A stretch of 64,000 nucleotides of DNA from Macrostomum hystrix. Its lineage: Eukaryota; Platyhelminthes; Macrostomidae. Where the stretch lies: NCBI GenBank assembly GCA_950097015.1, contig CATNEN010000009.1, positions 1,614,501 through 1,678,500 of the forward strand, in the 5' to 3' direction. A program made the translations under genes and the position numbers. Below, piece by piece: positions 57,814-64,000 of this stretch (its first letter is position 1; every line of letters begins with the position of its first letter). The notes beneath the pieces were generated by a model. That model was not told the DNA's origin. It searched no databases and was given only the letters and a program-made list of their open reading frames with translations.

Positions 57814-58333
57814 AGCCGTTGCTCTAGTGTCTCTTTGAGAGTGGTCGTGTAGAAAGCATACGTGTCAGAAAGCAGGCTTCTGTGGGCTTTCTCTTGTATG
57901 GTCTGTACATATATTGGATGTGATTGGGATATTTATGGTTGAAACTGAATGCAAGATGCCGAAATCAAATGAGAGTTCTACACGCTACAACCCCCTCTTA
58001 CCATAAACAGGACAGTAGCTTTTGCGACGGTATGAAATCGAATGCCAGTTGCCGAAATTGGAATGCTGCTTGTTGAATTTGAATGTTGATTTGTCAAGCT
58101 AATTATAAACTGACGAATTTGATTGTCGGCTTGAATGTCGGCCGAAATTGAATGCTGCTTGTTGAATTTGAATGTTGATTTGTCAAGCTAATTATAAACT
58201 GACGAATTTGATTGTCGGCTTGAATGTCGGCCGAAATTGAATGCGAGTTTTGTTGAAATTGAACGGAAAAAATTGTACAATAATTAAGCAGTCCAGAATC
58301 TGTTCAAATTTCAGAGCTGTCCAGCCTGTGGCA
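57814..58333. other. 5' flank of the EHD gene with an ~89-bp tandem duplication
   Basis: The block GCCGAAATT..GAATGCTGCTTGTTGAATTT... is repeated from about 58052 and about 58141, with a partial third copy from about 58230. Nothing else recognised; no obvious TATA box. Confidence 0.6.
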
Positions 58334-60044
58334 ATGACATTTCCCTTTCGACGTAAGCAGAAGAACCTCCACACCGAGACATTCGATTCGGTGGCCAGCG
58401 GCATGATGAAGATCTACAAGGATAAACTATTGCCGCTGGAGGAGGCCTACAAGTTTCACGACTTTCACCAGCCAGCACTGGAGGATGCAGACTTTAACAC
58501 GTGCGTATGGGATTTTCTTAAACTTTTCTAGATAGAAAAAGGTCTATCCCGCTGAAAACTTTAATCCCATTGGGAATAGGTCGGGATTATATACCCTATA
58601 TCCCATTCGAGAGGGAATTGGTGGGGGATCATAGAACCGAAGTCCCATTGGAATAGGTAGGGATTATAGACCTTAAATCCCATTGGAATAGGTAGGGATT
58701 ATAGACCTGAAATCCCATTGGAATAGGTTGGGATTATAGACCTGAAATCCCATTGGAATATGTTGGGATTATAGACCTTAAATCCCATTGGAAATGGTAG
58801 GGATTATAGACTTTAGATCTCATTGGAATATGTTGGGATTATAGGCCTTAAATCCCATTGGAATAGGTTGGGATTATAGACCTTAAATCCCATTGGAATA
58901 GGTAGGGATTATAGACCTTAAATCCCATTGGAATAGGTAGGGATTATAGACCTGAAATCCCATTGGAATAGGTTGGGATTATAGACCTGAAATCCCATTG
59001 GAATATGTTGGGATTATAGACCTTAAATCCCATTGAAAATGGTAGGGATTATAGACTTTAGATCTCATTGGAATATGTTGGGATTATAGGCCTTAAATCC
59101 CATTGGAATAGGTTGGGATTATAGACCTTAAATCCCATTGGAAAAAGTAGGGATTATAGAATTTAGATCCCATTGGAAATGGTTGGGATTATAGACCTTA
59201 AATCCCATTGGAATAGGTTGGGATTATAGACCTTAAATCCCATTGGAATAGGTTGGGATTATAGACCTTAAATCCCATTGGAATAGGTTGGGATTATAGA
59301 CTTAGATCTCATTGGAATAGGTTGGGATTATAGACCTTAAATCCCATCGGAATAGGTTGGGATTATAGACTTTAGATCTCATTGGAGTAGGTTGGGATTA
59401 TAGACTTCAGATCTCATCGGAATAGGTAGGGATTATAGACCTTAAATCCCATTAGAATAGGTAGGGATTATAGGCCCTAATCCCATTGGAGAGGGTGGTA
59501 ATTTAAGACCCTAAATAAAAATAAAATGAGTGGGGAATCCGGGATTATATCTACTAAATCCTCTTGCTAAGGTTTGAAATTATCAATCCTAAATCCCACT
59601 ACTAAAGTTGGGAATCGTAAATGCTAAGTCCCATAGCAAAGGTTAGGAATTTTATACTCTAAATTCTCAGGGTGGGATTTCGGATCCTATTAAAGGGTTG
59701 AGATGATTATTAATCCAGCCAACTGCGATGTTGCAGCAAGCCAATGATCCTGCTAGTCGGCCAGTATTCCACCGGCAAAACCACCTTCATCAAGTACCTG
59801 CTGAAGAATGACTTCCCCGGGATTCGAATCGGGCCAGAGCCTACAACAGACAGGTTCATTGCCGTCATGCACGATAAGCACGAGGGAGTGGTGCCCGGCA
59901 ACGCGCTGGTTGTTGACCCTCAGAAGCCGTTCAGGCCGCTGTCTCGCTTTGGCAACGCCTTCCTTAATAGATTCCAGTGCTCAACTCTCGATAACGAAGT
60001 GCTCAAATCGATTACAATCATCGATACGCCCGGCATCCTGTCTG
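58334..60044 (+). CDS. EH-domain-containing dynamin-like ATPase (EHD1-4 type), first two exons
   Basis: A membrane-remodelling ATPase of endocytic recycling. Exon 1 is 58334-58500 (ATG 58334 after an intron-free leader). It carries the N-terminal MTFPFRRK segment and the helical region DKLLPLEEAYKFHDFHQPAL. Exon 2 is 59737-60044: the G1/P-loop VGQYSTGKTT, IRIGPEPTTDRF (switch I), EGVVPGNALVVD and the G3 motif DTPGILSG. Phases agree (2, then 1 at the exon 2 donor G|GTGAGC). The rest of the G domain, the helical domain and the C-terminal EH domain lie beyond the window; the next intron contains the LTR element. Conserved residues are intact, so the gene is probably functional. Confidence 0.92.
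58542..59490 (+). repeat. 35-bp minisatellite in EHD intron 1
   Basis: About 27 units. Each contains AAATCCCATTGGAATAGGTT followed by GGGATTATAGACCTT, so AATCCCA and TGGGATT can pair within every unit. Confidence 0.96.
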
Positions 60045-60267
60045 GTGAGCGCTCAGTTCTCAATCAACTTTTTAATAATATTATGTCAAAAAATTTCAAT
60101 GTGTAATTAATCGAAAAAATCTATGAACTCTAAAAAATTATCCCTAATCGATCAATTATCCCCAATCGATCAATCAAAACCTCAATCGATTAATCATACC
60201 TCATCGATAAATCATTTCCTAATCAATCAACTATCCTTTATCAAACAATATTCCCTTTTTAAGCAAT

Positions 60268-60444
60268 TGTAAGGTGTGCGGTGATTCATTCTCGCATCGC
60301 GTCGTAAGTTGGCTTCGTAAATTGTGCAAAGCGATGTACATTCTCTGGTGTACATAGCCAAATATAAAGTCGCTCACTTGAGGCTTTAGTCACCTCGTGT
60401 ATTCTCGGTTCTCGCGCAAGTCTCGCCTTCTGACTTAGTTTACA
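60268..60444 (+). repeat. 5' LTR of the Gypsy-type element
   Basis: 177 bp, starting TGTAAGGTGTGCGGTGATTC and ending TTTACA, with a TATA box (ATATAAAG) at about 60361. The first 52 bases recur identically from 63949 to the window end. Confidence 0.9.
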
Positions 60445-63400
60445 TTAGTGGCAGCGGTCTCTATCTCAAGTCGGCCCACTCACTCATGGCGCACGCCAAT
60501 GCACTTTTGCCACCCAAGTTTTCGGGCTCAGACGATGCCGACATCAACATGTGGCTGCAAATGTTTGAGGACTTCGCCACGGATTCCGAGTGGGACGACA
60601 AAAAGATGGCATCGAAAATCCGGCTGCTCTTATCTGGCGAGGCGCTCGTCTTCGTGTGGGACCTGCCGGAGGAGAAGAAGAAGAGCTTCGCGGAAACTTC
60701 TGAGGACTGGTGACCGTGGGCCATCACCAGCCCTGCCTAGCAAGGCCCAAACCGCTTCGCTCTTCCTGCCCGGCAGCATCGTAGGCCGGCCCTGCAGGTG
60801 GCTGTTCGACACGGCGCGCAGGTGACGCTCGTATCAGCTGCCCAGTTTCGAGCTCTGGGAGTCGCAGCTCAGCTTCATCCGCCTCTCAGCACTCCGGTCG
60901 GGATCGATGGTCGACGCTTGGAGTCTCCGGCATGCGCAACGCTGGCCATTCAGCTGGGCGGACTGCCGCCCATTGAGCACCCGGTGACGGTGGTCGCCGA
61001 CATTCAGCCGGAATGCGTGCTCGGCATGGACGCCATCAGCAAGATGTGCTCAACCTTCAGCGTGGATCTCATGTCGTCTTCTGTCCTGCTGGGTCAACCA
61101 GGATCCCAGTCCTGCCAGACAGGAACTCCATGCCAGCCTGCCGGGTGGTGCCCACCGCCGTGGTCGCCAGAGTCGCCAGCACCGTGTCCATCCCAGCCCG
61201 CAGCCGCGTCATCATCCCGGTCAAGGTGGCATCGTACGTTGAGCAGGGTCTGTTCGAGCCCAGCTCTGACTTCGTCGACAAGACCGGCCTGCTGCCGAAC
61301 CGGGCTCTGGTGGTCTCCAGCGCGGACGGCAACCTGCCGGTGGGAGTCTGCAACCTGAGCGCCGACCCGGTGGTGCTCTACCAGAATCAGGCCATCGGCA
61401 ACTTCAACGCTGCCGAGCCTCACGGGCCCGACGGTGAAGCTGCGGAGGAGGCCGGCTTCAACATCAACCCGGAGCTGAGTCGGTCGCAGCGCGAGGTCAT
61501 CGAAGCCCTGCTGAACCAGCATGAGCTGGCATTCGCCAGTCACGAGTTCGACCTGGGGACCACGCACCTACTGCAGCACGAGATCAACCTGGAACCCGGC
61601 AGCCGCCCCATCAAGCACAGGCAGCGGACAGTGCCACTGAACTTCAGACAGCAGGTGGACGACAAGATCAGCGAGATGCTGCGTCACGGGATCATCGAGC
61701 CGTCATGCAGTCCGTGGACGAGCAATCTGCTGGTGGTGCACAAGAAAACAACGAAATCCGCATCTGCACCGACTGGAGGGCCTTCAACTCGTGCACCGTG
61801 AAGGACGCCTACCCGCTGCCGCCGCTGTCTGTCGCTCTGGACGCGCTCACTGGCAGCAGCTGGTTCAGCACGCTCGATCTCCGCCAAGGGTTCCTGCAGG
61901 TCGAGCTGCGCGAGCAGGACCGGGAGAAGACCGCCTTCTACACCACGCAAGGCCTGATGCAGTACAGGAAGCTCGGCTTCGGCCTCTGCAACGCCCCGGC
62001 GACCTTCCAGCGCCTGATGGACTTGACGATGGCGGGCCTGAACTGGACGGAGGTGCTCACCTACATGGACGACCTGATCCTGTTCAGCACGACGTTCGAG
62101 CAGCACGCGCAGACGCTGAAGGAAGTCCTGGGAAGGCTGCAGTCGGCAGGCCTCAAGCTGAACAAGCGCAAGAGCTGCTTCTGCTTCCAGGAGGTCGAGT
62201 ACCTGGGGCACAAGATTTCGGCCGATGGGATCCAGCCAACCGAGGACAAGGTCAGCGCCATCCAGTCCATCCCGACGCCCGAGTGCGCTGAGGACGTTCG
62301 CCGGCTCGTCGGCATGCTGGGCTTCTACCGGCGGTTCGTGCCGCACTTCGCCAGCATTGCGAATCCGCTGCACCAGGCGACTCAGAAAAGTCGGCAGTTT
62401 CGGGGACGCCTGGTCGGACGAGGAAATCAGCGCGGCGCAGGCCGATGACCCGGTGCTGGCGGCGGCTCGCCAGGTGCTCATCGGACGGAGGCCCCGGCGA
62501 GGCAAGGCCGCAGACGACGCAGAGAGCCTGGTGAGGTCAGAGAAACTGGAGCTTGGCGAGGACGGCGTCATCAGGAGAAGCGGCTTCCCCGTCATTTCGC
62601 TGCAGCTTCGCCAGGAGCTTCTGAGGCAGCTGCACGACGACCCGGCAAGCGGGCACCTCGGACTGGACAGGACGCTAGCGAGGGTCGTCAACAGAGCCTG
62701 GTGGCCCGGCCTGAAGGACGACGTCCAGCACTGGGTGAGCAGCTGCGAGGTGTGCCAGCGTCGCAAGGTACCGCACCAGCACCAAAGGGCGCCGCTGCAG
62801 GACAACACCGTGCCGTCAACTCCCTGGGAGATGGTGCAGGTGGACATCAAAGGACCGCTGCCGGCCACAGAGGCCGGTCAGAAGTACATCATCTGCTTCA
62901 CCGACGTGTTCTCCAAGTGGGTCGAAGCGGCCCCAGCGACCAACATCGAGACTCGCACGGTCGCTGAAGCCATGCTGCGCAGCGTCGTCCTCCGCCACGG
63001 GTCACCCGAGGTCATCCACTCCGATCAAGGTCGCCAGTTCGAAAGCGACGTCTTCCAGGAGCTGTGCCGGCTGCTCGACATTCAAAAGACCAGGACGACA
63101 CCATTCCACCCCAGCGGCAATCCGGTGGTCGAGCGATTCAACCGGACTCTGGGCGACATGCTGGCGGCCTACTGCATGGAGCAGCAGGACAGGTGGGCGG
63201 CTTTCCTGCCGTACGTCATCTGGCGTACAACTCATCGGTCCACAGCACCACCAAGCGGTCACCGTACGCAGTGCTGCACGGCCGCGACCCCCGGATCCCA
63301 GCCGAGCTCAGCCTGCCCGCCGCCGGTGAGAGGCCGGTCGTCACGGACGCGCTGGCGGACGCCCGCGCCGGCCTGCAGCTAGTGCGGCAGCGCCTGCAGT

Positions 63401-63948
63401 CGACGCAGCGGTCGCGGAAGCAGCAGTACGACAAGCGCCAGCACTTCACTCCGTTCCAAGTCGGCCAGCTGGTGATGCTCAACAACCCGGCGGTGCAGAA
63501 GGGCCAGTCCAAGGCGCTTCGCCGGCGGTGGTTGGGGCCGTACCGCGTGCTCGAGAAGCTGGGCCCAGTCACCTACCGGATCTCCAAGCCCACCGGGCGG
63601 AGGCGGAGCTCGGTGGTGCACCACGACCGGCTGAAGGCGTTCGTGGCGAGGCGGCCGCAGCCCGCTGTCCCGCAGCCCGCCGCCGACCCACCCGCTGTAG
63701 AGAGCGACCGGCCGCCCAGTCCGGCTGCCGACCCGCGTGAGACCTGGCAGGAGCTGCTGGACGAACCGGCGCCTGCTGTGCCCAGACGCTCGAATCGGAC
63801 TCGGAGGCAGCCAGATTTTTTTGTTGCGCAATTTTGAGCTGCTAACTATTTTTTTTGTTCTTATAAAGCTTGTAGTGCGTCATTTTAAGCTGCCTAAAAT
63901 ATTTGTTTATTTTTTGTTTTTAATGTCCTTAATTTAGGGATGGAGTGA

Positions 63949-64000
63949 TGTAAGGTGTGCGGTGATTCATTCTCGCATCGCGTCGTAAGTTGGCTTCGTA
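63949..64000 (+). repeat. 3' LTR of the Gypsy-type element (partial)
   Basis: Identical to the first 52 bases of the 5' LTR. It is preceded by a weak purine stretch (AGGGATGGAGTGA), the likely polypurine tract. Confidence 0.9.

Larger units (their letters stand above)
60268..64000 (+). mobile_element. Defective Ty3/Gypsy-type LTR retrotransposon (truncated by window end)
   Basis: 5' LTR 60268-60444 (TG...CA), a primer-binding-site-like TGGCAGCGGT at 60449, internal region, and the start of the 3' LTR at 63949. Gag is only an N-terminal stub (60486-60713). Protease (about 60790-61060; the frame changes inside the active-site Asp-Thr motif) and reverse transcriptase (about 61490-62390, YMDDL) follow. 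The RNase H domain is missing, because the frame passes from the RT thumb (FYRRFVPHFAS) almost directly to the integrase zinc module. Integrase has HHCC and D,D,E motifs (HSDQGRQFES, VERFNRTLG) and a C-terminal GPYRVLEKLGPVTYRI module. Frame changes occur near 60813, 61745, 62400 and 63215. The copy is not autonomous. It sits in the EHD intron in the sense orientation. Confidence 0.9.

Noticed and set aside
61684-62868. Minus-strand frame of 394 codons
   Set aside because: Antisense shadow of the Gypsy reverse transcriptase/integrase region.

Overview
The window looks like nuclear DNA of an invertebrate animal. Genes have short introns with GT-AG or occasional GC-AG ends, coding exons are GC-rich, and there is a eukaryotic tRNA-Ala. 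Repeats are very abundant: about 14 minisatellites covering roughly 15% of the window, tRNA-derived SINEs, fold-back elements and several transposon classes. The protein set (Vav-like GEF, membrane adenylyl cyclase, EHD, histidine acid phosphatase, LamG-like secreted proteins) is metazoan. A lophotrochozoan, perhaps a free-living flatworm, is my best guess, but the sequence does not prove it.

Layout. 0.1-4.4 kb (+): DIS3L2-type 3'-5' exoribonuclease, eight exons, 5' end missing. 4.4-8.1 kb: SINE, a dispersed element and a 12-bp minisatellite. 8.1-9.4 kb (+): secreted Cys-rich/LamG-like protein A. 10.3-13.0 kb (-): Vav-like Rho GEF. 14.6-15.9 kb (-): four-EF-hand protein with a His/Lys/Asp tail. 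17.9-19.6 kb (+): LamG-like protein B, a paralogue of A with the same three-exon plan. 20.1-20.6 kb (-): last two exons of V-ATPase subunit a, with nothing recognisable upstream. 22.3-28.5 kb (+): eleven-exon adenylyl cyclase. 29.05 kb (+): tRNA-Ala(UGC). 32.3-36.2 kb (+): DNA polymerase epsilon subunit 2. 38.2-40.0 kb (-): histidine acid phosphatase, flanked by inverted minisatellite arrays. 41.2 kb: Crypton relic. 42.8-50.3 kb: mostly tandem repeats. 51.3-57.8 kb: a nest of four different transposons. 58.3-60.0 kb (+): first two exons of an EHD ATPase. 60.3-64.0 kb (+): defective Ty3/Gypsy-type LTR element inside the next EHD intron.

The genes do not form an operon or pathway; they are unrelated housekeeping and signalling genes on both strands. 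The most unusual content is the repeat architecture. An IS630/Tc1-type transposase gene is split by a P-element-like transposon with an 8-bp target duplication. Beside it lies a Crypton tyrosine recombinase gene split by a 5'-truncated LINE with an 11-bp target duplication. I reconstructed exon structures by eye from splice signals, reading phase and family resemblance. The summed exon lengths of the complete genes are multiples of three, which supports these models. No single undescribed functional system is evident.
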